A stretch of DNA of 27,554 bases from Schoenoplectus triqueter (taxonomy: Eukaryota; Streptophyta; Magnoliopsida; Poales; Cyperaceae). This document shows positions 10,741 through 20,842 of this stretch, piece by piece. The stretch spans positions 1 to 27,554 of the forward strand of contig CAXKVV010001897.1 in the NCBI GenBank assembly GCA_964058805.1, given 5' to 3'. Below the pieces are notes generated by a model. The model made no database searches. It had not been told where the DNA came from and saw only the letters and a program-made list of their open reading frames with translations. Within the stretch, counting starts at the first letter, position 1. Every line of letters starts with the position of its first letter. Position numbers and translations under genes: made by a program.

Positions 10741-11988
10741 GGGAGCAGGGTGGGTGCACCCATGAGTGCACATTTAGATTGTTCACTCACCTCTCAAACT
10801 GTTGGATTAAACTTCATTTAATGACTCTCTCCACAGCATTAACAAAATTAAGTAATTAACTTTTTTCATTCCCCATGGTGGTGTCACTGAGATGGAGAAT
10901 TTAAACTTCATTTAATGATTTCTCCACTATATTTTATACCGATGAATTTTTTAAAGCATGTGAAATGAGTCAGTTATTAGCAAAAAAGTGAAATAATTAA
11001 ATTGTATCAATCTTATGGGGTTTTAATATTTTCAAATATTCAAGCATTATTTAAATATTGTGTAAATGAATATATTATTTTTCTTATCTTTCTCATAAAA
11101 TACTTATTCTTAAACCCAAGAAAAAATCATTTACACAAAAATATGTCATTAAAAATGTAAAAAAACATCTTGTTCCTAAATTATCAAAAGAAACAATGAT
11201 AGATGAAGATTATGATATTGTTACAAAATATAGAATGACAATTAATATTAAAATAAAGAACTAAACTATATTGATTTTATGATTTTATTATAATTTTAAA
11301 TAAATTCGTCCATATATTCAAATTTTGAAAATATATCTCTCACTACAAATTACTAAATGGCACATTATAAATAATTTTGAAGGAATTTGTTTTGTAGTGA
11401 AATAAAAAATTATATTCCATTATTATTTTAACAAAAATAACGACTGTTAAATACATTTTCACTTACATTATTATTTAATTATTGGAATGAGTTATGTAAC
11501 GCTCGCTTTTCCTTTGTAAAAACGTATAATCATTTTTTTTTCTCGAATACCCACTTCCTTTCAAAATCACAAAATTACCATAGTTTAATATTTATTTTCA
11601 TTTTATTAATAGTCAACGCTTAAATTCTAGATATTATGATCTATCATAATTATCCTCCATATGTTGTTTTGATAATTTCATAATATCGTACGATGGATTC
11701 ATGTGTTAAGTTCTAAAAAAAATAGATTTGCTTGACACAGAAAGAAAGAAAAGGTATATATACATATAATAGTAAAATAGTTTTTTGAACTTTTAAGGTA
11801 CAGATTTGTGCATTTTTTCTAACGGGACCCACAATAGTTATTTTTTTCCCTTTTCCATCAGTGTGGTAGGGGGAAATAGAAAGATTGATATTATGAAAAG
11901 AGAATCATTAAATGAAGTTTAATCTAATAGTTTTAGAGGTGAGTGAACAATCTAAATGTGCACTCATGGGTGCACCCACTCTGCTCCC
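10741..11988. mobile_element. Non-autonomous Mutator-like element, 1.25 kb
   Basis: The ends are inverted repeats of about 95 bases: GGGAGCAGGGTGGGTGCACC on the left and, from the right, GGGAGCAGAGTGGGTGCACC, continuing through CATGAGTGCACATTTAGATT and GTTCACTCACCTCT to TTCATTTAATGA. A perfect 9-bp duplication, CTTTAAATA, lies at 10732-10740 and 11989-11997. A 9-bp target duplication with long terminal repeats is the hallmark of Mutator-like elements. The interior (about 1 kb) is very AT-rich, with no open frame above 60 codons and no transposase motif, so it is a deletion derivative or a filler-type element. Each end contains the perfect palindrome TGGGTGCACCCA (10751-10762 and 11967-11978). 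A third TTAAACTTCATTTAATGA block at about 10900-10918 shows an internal repeat of the inner end of the terminal repeat. Confidence 0.93.
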
Positions 11989-11997
11989 CTTTAAATA

Positions 11998-12380
11998 GGT
12001 TGGCAAGCAAATAAAACTTGGCCATTTATTTATGAACTTTTCACCGAAACAATGTGCGAACTTCGATTATGTATAAAAGTCGTCCAGAACACATGCGTTG
12101 TGACGTCTACTTGTGGCTTGCAGAATCTGACTTTTGTTTTTTATTTTCATATAGACATCTATTTGGGTTTTTAACCCGCGATCTCATATACATGTAGTAT
12201 TATCTTTATCACTGAAGAAAAGACTGGACGGTTCTTGATTTTTGCTGTTAATATTTTGCATATTTTTTGTGAAAAATTAATTAATTACAATTACAACAGA
12301 AATTTTCCATATTTTTTTCAGAATTTGTTTGTGCCTAATCAAACAGATATCTCAAATAATTATATATAAAAATTTTCTAT

Positions 12381-12381
<1 letters not shown>
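11998..12381. other. Short AT-rich spacer, nothing recognised
   Basis: No open frame, repeat or RNA gene that I can support between the Mutator-like element and the next foldback. Confidence 0.5.
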
Positions 12382-12445
<64 letters not shown>

Positions 12446-12875
12446 CTTATGGTGCTTTACAAAGCAAAAAAACTGTTATTTCTTCGGAGTGAGATTTCAT
12501 ATTCTGAGGCCTCAAATGTTCAATCTAAGTTGCTCAATAATTTTTTCATATCAAAATCTTGCAGCATATTAAATTTCATGATTTTTTGAGTTTTCTAACT
12601 ATTTTTTAAATTATTTTTAAAAACAGCCATGAAATAAGCTATTTTCTTATGTTAAACAGGGCTGTTTTTAAAAAATAATTTAAAAAATAGTTAGAAAGCT
12701 CAAAAAATTATGAAATTTAATATCCTATAATATGTTGACATGAAATAATTATTGAGAAACTTAGATTGATCATTTGAGACCTCGAGATATGAAATCTCAC
12801 ACCGAAGTAATAACGTTTTTTTGCTTTGCAAAGCACTTTAAGCTATCTCTCTCTCTATATATAATATATATATAA
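12382..12875. mobile_element. Foldback element with TA/GA-repeat ends
   Basis: Inverted arms of about 200 bases: left about 12401-12628, right 12660-12856. Matching blocks read GTGCTTTACAAAGCAAAAAA, GAGATTTCATATTCTGAGG, TTCAATCTAAGTTGCTCAAT and TTTCTAACTATTTTTTAAAT on the left, with complements on the right. The loop is about 31 bases (12629-12659). Both tips are microsatellite: TA repeat then GA repeat on the left, CT then TA on the right. The GA tract thus belongs to the terminal repeat; it is 45 bases on the left but only about 11 on the right. No coding region and no clear target duplication, because TA-rich flanks mask it. Confidence 0.82.
12401..12445. repeat. (GA)n microsatellite at foldback terminus
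   Basis: GA repeated for 45 bases with one C interruption at 12436, joined directly to a TA tract (12382-12400). The mirror position at the other end of the foldback (12846-12856) holds only about five CT units. Confidence 0.95.
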
Positions 12876-14216
12876 TGCTATGAATATAATTTTGATAGAT
12901 TGTTTTTACTGTTTATTCTAATTTTATTTGGGACTTGGTATTAACTTTTTTTTGGGATAACGTTGATAATATTATTCCTAGGTACATTTTTTAATTTCAG
13001 CAGAATATTTCGGGTTCTTCTTAAATTCTCCTGGTAGACTGTTACGCTCTGAACATATAGAACCACTGGCAAACAAATCAAGGTGGTTTTGCTATACTTT
13101 GTTTATTCAGGAAACCGTATTGATGATAGACGAAATGAGTTTCTAAATGGAATACATTTGTTGTTGTGAATCGGTAATGGAGGATGTTGATCTTTTTCGA
13201 GAAGATAGATTTCAATTCGGAGGCTAGTATAGTAGTATTCAAGTATTGAACTATTAGATAGTGACAGGTCAACGAAGGGTTTTGATTGCTAGTTTTCTTT
13301 GCCTGTAAGTAAAAGTATTGTATAATTGTTTCTTTGAATTGAAAGTAGTGTACAATGGTTTAGTATCCTGTATCCATGACATGTCTATAGAGTATAATCC
13401 TTTTTTGGGCTATTCCGTAGTGCAATGGAAAGATTAAAAGAAAAGAAAAATGAGAAAATGCACTCATTGTGTAAATGACAGGGACCCCTCTGTCTTGAGT
13501 GGAGCTTCCATTTTTCATTAATTTTTTTTTTCAAAATTGAGATGTACACTAAAAAAAAGTCCCTCATAGATGCTGGACACTAAAGATTAACGATGTCCAT
13601 TGTAAAGTAACATCATTTATTGGCAGAATAAACGAGAAAATTCACTAAAAAGTCATCTAAAGTTTCTTTATTGATGCTAGCATTCAACTTAAATTTCAAT
13701 ATCTCATTTATATTGGTTTAAACGTATAAATTATATTTTTACCGAGCTTTTTGTTGGATGCTTAATGGAAGTTTATTATACCATTAAGTTTTCCATATAC
13801 CAATGGTGATGCTACAATTGAGCCCATTAGTTGCTATAATTATGTCTGAACTTGGGACACTCCCAACTAACAACAAGGTTAATTAAAATTTGGGACAAGT
13901 CACAAGCAACAACTAACAAATTAAGGGCCTGTTCAGCTTGGAGGGAAAAGTGGAATTGAATGGAAATAGCCGAATAGGCCACTCTTCAAACCTTTCCAAT
14001 TACAAAGAGGGCTGGAATTGGATTTTCGGAATGAACTGGGAAAAAAAGCCTCCCCTGAATTTATGGTCTGAACAGGAAAAATTATCCCCTGAATTGCAAT
14101 CTTCATTAGAACAGTGAAAGAAGAAATAAAACAAGTTGTATTTGAAGCAAATGAGAATAAGTCACTGGACAGATGGTCTATCATTCTTCTTCTATCAAAT
14201 ATTTTGAGACACAGTT
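12876..14216. other. AT-rich spacer, possible small MITE at 13925-14076
   Basis: No gene recognised. The minus-strand frames at 13078-13272, 13385-13567 and 13933-14184 have no domain. GGGCCTGTTCAGCTT at 13925 and the complement of CCTGTTCAGACC at 14065-14076 face each other 150 bases apart, with somewhat higher GC between. The left tip is preceded by TTAA, but no matching target duplication is visible at the right, so this is only a candidate eroded MITE. Confidence 0.4.
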
Positions 14217-15075
14217 AATAATGATATATTTAATTTAGTTCAATCTTTTTCTAATCATGCTATAGATCTATCTAAAATTAATCATACTATAATAATATTG
14301 ATCCAAAGCTCTCAGAAGCTACCACCATTAATCAATATAGACCTATTAGCTTAATTAACTATAGTTGTAAAATAATTTCAAAACTACTGGAAAATAAGAT
14401 TGCACCTACAATGCATTACTTAATAGATCATTCTCAAACAACTTTTATAAAAGGTTGAAGCATTTTTGATAATATAATTAGTGTACAAGAGATTCTATTC
14501 CAAGTTAGGAAAAATTAAATTATAGGAATATTATTTAAAATAGATTTTGAAAAAGCTTTTGATAATGTCAATTGACAATTTTTAACTTAAACATTAAGAG
14601 CTAGAAGTTTTGATGAAAAATGGATATTGTGGATACAAAATTTATTAAATAGTAATAAAATATGTATTAATATTAATGGTAGCCCTACACCATATTTTAA
14701 ATGTAAAAAAAGTTAAAACAAGGAAATCCTATATCTCCTTTTCTCTTTAATTTAGTGGCTGATGCCTTATAAAAAATACTTGTTAAAGGAAAAAAAAAAT
14801 AGGTTATTTAGAAGGGTTAGGTAGTTTTAATGGAAATAACATTATCAATTTAAATTTTACTGATGATACCCTTATATTTTTAAAAGCATATATGAAAATG
14901 GTTTAAGCACTTGAATTACTTTTATAAGGGTTTGAAAATATGTCAGGTTTAAAAATAAACTTTACAAAAAGTGAATTAATAACACTAAATATCTCACAAT
15001 CAGATTAGCTATCATTTTAGGGTGTAAAGTAGGTACACTATCAATTACATAATTGACTGGGAGGCTTGCAATTCC
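14217..15075 (+). pseudogene. LINE (L1-type) reverse transcriptase, heavily broken
   Basis: Conceptual translation across frames gives the order of motifs of a plant non-LTR retrotransposon reverse transcriptase. Around 14271-14300 is INHT then a LIPK-like stretch; RPISL-N at about 14339-14359; TFIKG then SIFDN at about 14440-14475; KIDFEKAFDNVN at 14537-14572; LKQGNPISPFLFNLVADAL at 14713-14769; FTDDTLIF at 14856-14879, the catalytic F/Y-x-D-D box; then SGLKINFTKSE at about 14942-14975 and GCKVGTLSIT near 15019-15048. The motifs fall in three different frames, and stops replace residues usually W or R, so it cannot make protein. I see no endonuclease upstream and no RNase H or tail downstream; it is a fragment of an old insertion. 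A retroviral or caulimovirus origin is unlikely because the SGLKINF-KSE and GCKVG blocks are LINE-specific. Confidence 0.9.
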
Positions 15076-16078
15076 GACTACAAGGATAGGAACAAAAACA
15101 ATTTTATCTTTCAAATAAAATCTATCTTGCCCTAGCTCAGGCCTCAATCTCATTCATGCGTATGTCCTTTTTCATGATCTGGTAACATTTTTGTTACTTC
15201 TCGTTTACTAGTGCTTTGAATCTTAACTTCTTAAATGAATTCTCTGTTCTTTTTTTGTTTGAAAAAGTTGGCAGCGACTACGAACGTGTAAAAAAAAAAT
15301 TCTCCTTTATATGTTAATTTTGGAAACAATATCATACCAACATTTGATGCACTGATAAGCGCAGACGAAAATGCTCCCGACCTCCCGCACAATATATGGT
15401 GCACTCCTATAATACCAAATTTCTGATTACGTATGCTCCAGTACAAATATTCATGTCTATGAATTTACAATTAACGTTGTTATGACTAATTTACTGGTAA
15501 GAGAAGAGGAATGCTTTACTATTGTCACTGCCATTGTACTATTATAGCAAATGCGCAACTAAACTAATGATGTATAAGGATTTCAGGACTCATCCTATAT
15601 GCAATGTCTTCTTCTGATAGTTATTGGCTAATGAATTTGTGGAATTTGCAAAAGCTCTAATACATCTGGCAACTATATATTTATGCGATTATGATTTTCA
15701 GTTGAAATACGTCGGAAGAGTGGGCACTTCTCAATTCTTTAATTCCACATTCCATATTTCTGTACTTGGACCAAACAACCCCACGGTGTTTCAGGCTTTC
15801 AGCCACTTGCCCACTTCTATAATTGTATTTTCTTATTCTGATTGGGTTTTACTTCAAATAGGCCCATATTTAATCCGGCCCTTTGTCTGTTGTAGTGAAA
15901 ACTGAAAAGCGAGTAGGCCAGTCTTTATATTGTATGAGAATTTAGAAGGAAACAAGCACTTACAATTTATCTCAGAACGATTGAGCAGAGAGATCTTGAT
16001 ATCATTCCGGGCCTAAATATATTCGTAAGAATTAACTAATCAAACAATCGTATCAAACAGCATTCTTTATGAATAAGA
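15076..16078. other. Spacer with no gene recognised
   Basis: Frames at 14962-15153 (minus), 15231-15446 (minus) and 15624-15905 (plus, 93 codons) have no domain I recognise. The last has somewhat more even composition than its neighbours, so a worn exon cannot be excluded, but splice sites and neighbours give no support. Confidence 0.45.
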
Positions 16079-16237
16079 ATCCACTACCACAAAAAACGTT
16101 TTAGAATCGGCTATATAAAAGATTTAGCACCGGTTATTTAACCGGTTATAAAATTATGCGGTGCTAAATATTTTAAAAACCGACGCTAAAAGGAGATACT
16201 AGATGGGGCATTTAAATCCGGTTATTTGAATGACCAT

Positions 16238-16347
16238 TTCTAAACTCTAACCTTTAGAGCCGATTTTTGGTTCATAACCGGCGCTAAAGGGATTCCTTTA
16301 GAGCCGATTATGAGCCAAAAACCAGCTCTAAAGGTTAGAGTTTAGAA
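16238..16347. repeat. Large hairpin in the left subterminal region of CACTA element 1
   Basis: Arms 16238-16290 and 16295-16347 are near-complete reverse complements separated by only four bases (GATT). Each arm holds three of the element's GCCGGTT / CTAAAGG motifs. Transcription through it would give a roughly 50-bp stem. Confidence 0.88.
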
Positions 16348-16795
16348 GTTTTTTTTATTAGAAACCGACTTTAATTCAATTCTCCGATTAGAAGCCTATT
16401 TTTTTCAAAACCGGTTTTAATTGAATTTAAAGATTTAGAACCGGTTTTTGAAGAAAACCAACTTTAATTCAAATAACAAGAAAACAACGCTAAAGCAAAT
16501 ATTCATTTACAACAGAAACTAATATTTCTGATTTGTTATTTTTTTTTGAATTGGGTTCTCTAAATTTTGATTAAATAGTTTTAATCATCACCATTAACTA
16601 ATAAAATATATTTTATTAACAAAATGATTATAAATAATTTACATACTATGAAAAATCTGGCAAATTTTCTATCTATATATACAATTTCCTATCTATACAA
16701 TTTCAAAAGAAAAAACAAAAAAAAACAAAACGAAAACTTCAAATGAATTTCAAATCCGTTATTTAGCTTGAAGATGAGGTTTTTTAGCCCTGAAA

Positions 16796-16987
16796 ATGAT
16801 GGTAAACCCTATAGATCTTATCGTAAGCTTTCCATGGCTGTGTAGAACGCCTCAATCAGAGTTTTTTTTTATCAAAAATTACGACCATTTGAAGTTAAGA
16901 CGATCGCATTTCGGTTTTAATTTTTTCATTCTTTCCTCTTCTCTTCCTTTCTCTTTCTTTGTTTCTCAAGATCTCTTTTATATATGA
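16796..16987 (+). other. Short open frame in CACTA core, conserved in the sister element
   Basis: A 63-codon frame starting at ATG 16796. Its first part (VNPID, SF-WL, TPQSEF, IK-YD) is matched in the same order by the frame at 26351-26545 in the second CACTA element. The two nucleotide copies differ by two 3-base indels and several third-position changes, so the frame stays open. The later part is hydrophobic and CT-rich and differs. It may be an exon relic of an element gene, or simply conserved DNA. No known domain is recognised, and function is not claimed. Confidence 0.3.
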
Positions 16988-17642
16988 AATAGGAGGATGG
17001 AGAGTGATAATCCGTGAGATTTAAATTTTTATATTTTAATTTTTAGATCGTCGGATAGGGATGAATGAACGGTCAGATTGAAAACTATATCAATCCGTGA
17101 GAGCAAAATGCTGAATTCTATTGGTTGATGTAATTATGTCAGAGAATTTTTTTAGAGCCGGTTTTTAAAGTTTCAGAGTTGATTTTTTGCTTTAATTTTT
17201 TTTAATAAAAATTAAATGTTCAAAACTGTATAAATTAAAAACCATCTCTAACTTATTATTTGAAAACGGTTTTTAGTAAACCCAGCTTTAATTAAATTTT
17301 ATGAATTAGAATCGGTTATAATATAGACTGACACTATTAATTATTTTAATTGATTTTTATTAAAACCATTGAATTAGAATCTATTTTTAAAATTTTAGAA
17401 CCGGCTCTAATTCAATTTTATGAATTAGAGCCGATTTATAAAAATCCGATGCTAAAATAGAGGTTCAAAATCGGTTATCATGAAAACCAACTCTAACTCT
17501 TTAGGATATGTTATTTTGTACAAATCGGCTTTAAAAATATTTCATTCAAATTACCACATTGTCATTCAACTCTTTTAGAATCGATTTTTTATTTTACCAG
17601 TGCTAAATAGGCGGTTCTAAAGATTTTTTTCTGATAGTGATC

Positions 17643-17773
17643 TGTTTTTAATTTAGTGGCAATACTCTTTATATGAGAGATAGCAGGATCGAAACCTAAA
17701 TGTATGATCCTTCATATATAATTAAAAAATAAATAACTTAAATTTTTATCTTTACTCAAACAAAGAAAAAAAA
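17643..17773 (+). mobile_element. tRNA-related SINE-like fragment
   Basis: Begins right after the CACTA target duplication. TTTAGTGGCAATACTC near 17652-17667 resembles a pol III A box, and GGATCGAAACC near 17673-17683 resembles a B box. An A-rich stretch (AAAGAAAAAAAAA) ends it near 17762-17774. No flanking duplication was found. The spacing between boxes is short, so this is a degraded or partial copy at best. Confidence 0.35.
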
Positions 17774-19283
17774 ATGCATTCCTCACCCAAAGTGAGATGG
17801 TACATCCGTTCACTATTCCTTTTTTTTTTAGAGTAAGATAAAAGTCTATCTTATAAATTTTATTTTGTATCTATAAGAACTTGAATCCATCTACCACTTG
17901 AACTACTAGGCCTTTTCTTTTGAAAAAATAATACAAATAGATCCAAAATTCATTATCTTACTAGATGAGGCTAATTTTATACCCGTAAAAACCCAATTAC
18001 ATAAAAAAGAAAAAGAAAAAGAAAGCATAGTTGGTACCCTTCACATATCACAGCCTAACAAACAAATTGTAAACAAGATAGGATCTGCCGCATTCATTTG
18101 AAGTTTCCAAAGCCATTTTAAGATTATTTCAAGAATTTAATATTACCAAAGACCAGCAATTTATTTCATATTAGTTTTTTTTTCTAAGTATAGTATTGAA
18201 CTTTTTCTTTTAAGGAAATAAAATCTATTTTGGGTAAAGATACTAACTTAGTGCCAACGATAATTAAAGGTCATATTTTTGCGCATATTGGTTGACATTT
18301 TGGAGCAGTGACTGGAATGCCATGACATGTCTCAAATGAATATTTCAAAAGTGAATCCATGTCTCCATGATGAGTTCAAACAGGGCGTTTCCAAAGTTAT
18401 TCATTTTAGAACGAGCTCATTGACCACATAAGTTTTGAAAAACTACGTATTTGTGTGATACAAATTATAATTTCTTTCCACGTTTGTCAGGTGTCTTGTA
18501 TGGATAACTATACATACACTCGGACGAATCCCACAAACATTTCAAGTCAGATTGTTGGGGTTTGTTTGGGTATGGATCCAGCACTAATCCGACCCATTAA
18601 AACATCTTTTGAGCATTTAACAACTTCAATGATTAAACACGAAATGTCAAAAAGACATTTAAATGTCAGAACGACCAAGTCATTTGAAAGCAATATATAT
18701 CCAATGATGGCAACAAAAAGACTTAAGAGCATTTGAAAAACAAGCAAGCAAAATTCAAAAAGAGATGCAAAAGATGGCGAAACTACATGAACAACGTTAA
18801 AAAGTCACCTCTAGCAGCCGCCTAATGGACTTATTTGGTATCTGCTCACTATTGATGAACAGAAATAGATAATAAATGTGAAATTTGTATCGACCAAATT
18901 ACGATACTCTGCCAAAACTTACAATTTCATAAATTTTAGCTGAAGCTTTCAGTTTCAAACTGAACAAACAGTAAAAGCATCGACCGAAATTTCAGATGTG
19001 CCATCCCCACCAGTCCACCACCGTCCATCTAGTAGCGGAGCTTGCTGAAAATATAAGAGGAGGCTAGTTGTGCAAAGGTGTTTGAATCAAATATAATTTA
19101 GACTTGAAATATAAAAACTCACGTGTATTTTTTAGATTTCAAGGGGATCACAACCCAAAATTCTAACACTAAGCTCGCCATTGCGTCCATCAATGGATTA
19201 ATTAATTAAATTCGCAATTTTATCAAACCTAAACTATATAGATATACAAACTCAAGCACTCACCATAAATCAATTTCTATTGA
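17774..19283. other. Spacer with a possible minus-strand SINE fragment
   Basis: No gene recognised. On the minus strand, TAGTTCAAGTGGTAGA followed by GATTCAAGTTC (17877-17918) looks like A-box and B-box motifs brought close together. Frames at 18455-18736 (plus) and 18547-18747 (minus) overlap each other and lack domains. A perfect 14-bp palindrome, GACATTTAAATGTC, lies at 18654-18667. Confidence 0.4.
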
Positions 19284-19297
19284 GATTTAATTGCAAT

Positions 19298-19398
19298 TTC
19301 ATTCCATCATCATCATTATTATCATTGATACAGATTGAGTATCATCTCTATCCTATTCTAATTTATTTGAGATTAAAAATTTTGTTATTGTTGTTGTT
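19298..19398 (+). mobile_element. Short retroposon with TTG tail and 14-bp target duplication
   Basis: A 101-bp insert flanked by perfect copies of GATTTAATTGCAAT (19284-19297 and 19399-19412). Its 3' end reads CTATTCTAATTTATTTGAGA, then TTAAAAATTTTGTTATTG and TTG repeats, which is the style of the shared 3' ends of plant LINEs and TS-type SINEs that end in TTG repeats. The 5' part is CAT/ATT simple repeat. It lacks A and B boxes, so it is a 5'-truncated copy inserted by LINE machinery. The target duplication is directly visible; assignment to a SINE or a LINE tail is inference from known 3' ends. Confidence 0.8.
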
Positions 19399-19412
19399 GA
19401 TTTAATTGCAAT

Positions 19413-19876
19413 CCCAAGTTGACGACAAGACCAATTTTCGATAACCCTAGTTAATTTAGGTTCATTTTCCAAATTGATATACAGTTTAGATCATAAGTCT
19501 GATAGTTTAGATGCAAGATGGTGGATTAGTTGTTATTATCTCTACTATACATAACAATTAATATATGTGGACCTGTGATTTGTTGGGGAAACCAAACCAG
19601 CAAGCTGACAGTGTTGCATGCATGCTATTTTTCTGTGTATTAACAGTTTGAAAAGATACGCAGCATGTTAGCAGTACAAAAGTCTGATCCGAAAAAGTCT
19701 TAAATAGTATATATATGTACTAATGTACAGTAAACACCATTGATTAGGAAACCGATTGAGAGGTTCCGAATAGGTTTTCTCCTCTCTGATACACCGACGC
19801 AGAAACAACTGAGGCATTTCTGTGTAATGTATGAAGGAAACATAAAAGCATCATAGTCATCTTACCTATTTTGATG
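19413..19876. other. AT-rich spacer, nothing recognised
   Basis: No open frame above 60 codons, no repeat and no RNA gene that I can support. Confidence 0.5.
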
Positions 19877-20270
19877 CTCCAAATCTGCTGTTTCTGGAGA
19901 AGAATATACTTATGTTATTTATTCCAAAAAAAAAGAAAAAAATCTGAAAAATAGAAAATAATTTATAGATATGTTCTTTTATTTGTAGATTGATAGCCCG
20001 TTAAATTTCATATAATTTTATTAATATTTGATAGTCCATCAAATATCATTAATTTGAAATCGTTACAAATATTAGTGAAAGATCGTTAAATTTGACAATA
20101 TTTGATGAAGTATCAAACATTAATGAAATTATATAAAATTTAACGGGCTATCAATCTACAAATAAAATAACATATTTATAAAAAAAATTATTTTTCAGAT
20201 TTTTTTCTATTTTTTCGGAATAAATAACATGAACCTATTTTTCTCCCAGAATAACAACAGCTTTAGAGCT
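19877..20270. mobile_element. Foldback element D2 (relative of D1)
   Basis: Outer arms match as GCTCCAAATCTGCTG on the left and GCTCTAAAGCTGTTG read from the right, then TTCTGG-AGAA, TATGTTATTTATTCC, and AAAAAATCTGAAAAATA. Inner arms match as GTAGATTGATAGCCCGTTAA and its complement around 19987-20006 and 20139-20158. The core repeats the D1 core (TTTGATAGTCCATCAAA, GAAATCGTTACAAAT). Total about 394 bases, no coding capacity. No target duplication was found, so the exact tips are uncertain. D1 and D2 share the core but not the outer arms. Confidence 0.75.
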
Positions 20271-20832
20271 CTCAGAAAAAGGGGACAACTTGAGGCATCT
20301 CAGCTGTTCGAGCTCGATCTTAATGATGAAAAATTAACATAACATATCATAACTGTTCTGAGACGAGTACTTCCCTAACCCAGATCAATTTCCACCAGAT
20401 TAACAGAAATTGGAACAATTCATATATATAATTTGAAATCTACTCGGTATGCATGGATGCTGACCAATCTAGCGGTTTCTGTCTGAATATCTGAGAATTT
20501 TAATCTTCTTCTTAAAAGTCTTTATTCCGAAGTAAATTGAGATAGACTAAAAAAAAATTTATTAGATATTATTTTCATAAAACAAACTGTATTTTTACAT
20601 TAACTCCCTACACTCGTTATAACCCTCTTCCTTTTTCCTGTATTGATTTTTCCTGTATTGAGATTGACTGAGGTGAGTTTTTCTGAGAATTTTAGTACCA
20701 GAAATTTTATGTAGCGCACAGCTTGCAGAGGACATTGCAACAGGTTGACTGCGAAAAGCACATGGATCAAATAAATGATGTAATCTGAAAAGCGAGAAGA
20801 GCATGCAACTGATATCAGTTATGGTGGGCACC
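20271..20832. other. Spacer with no gene recognised
   Basis: The 80-codon minus-strand frame at 20595-20837 includes a repeated YRK peptide from a short direct repeat (TTTTTCCTGTATTGA) near 20632-20661. No domain was recognised. Confidence 0.45.
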
Positions 20833-20842
20833 GCCAAAAGTG

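Larger units (their letters stand above)
16082..17639. mobile_element. Non-autonomous CACTA (En/Spm-type) element 1
   Basis: The ends are CACTACCACAAAAAACG on the left and, from the right, CACTATCAGAAAAAAATC, followed by TTTAGAAYCGG on both sides. A perfect 3-bp target duplication ATC flanks it (16079-16081 and 17640-17642), as expected for CACTA elements. Both subterminal zones (about 400-500 bases each) are packed with variants of TTTAGAGCCGGTTTT in both orientations, the kind of clustered motif that element-encoded proteins bind in En/Spm. The middle (about 16780-17140) is non-repetitive and matches the core of the CACTA element at 25763-26914. No transposase domain is present, so it depends on a partner element. 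Confidence 0.93.

Noticed and set aside
14439..14880. Reverse transcriptase possibly from a pararetrovirus or LTR element
   Set aside because: Block order (RPISL, KIDFEKAFD, LKQGNPISP, FTDD, SGLKINF-KSE, GCKVG) is that of L1-type LINEs; no LTRs, primer-binding site or viral coat genes.
18455..18747. Overlapping frames on both strands suggesting a small gene
   Set aside because: They overlap on opposite strands, have no domain and no supporting splice or promoter signals.
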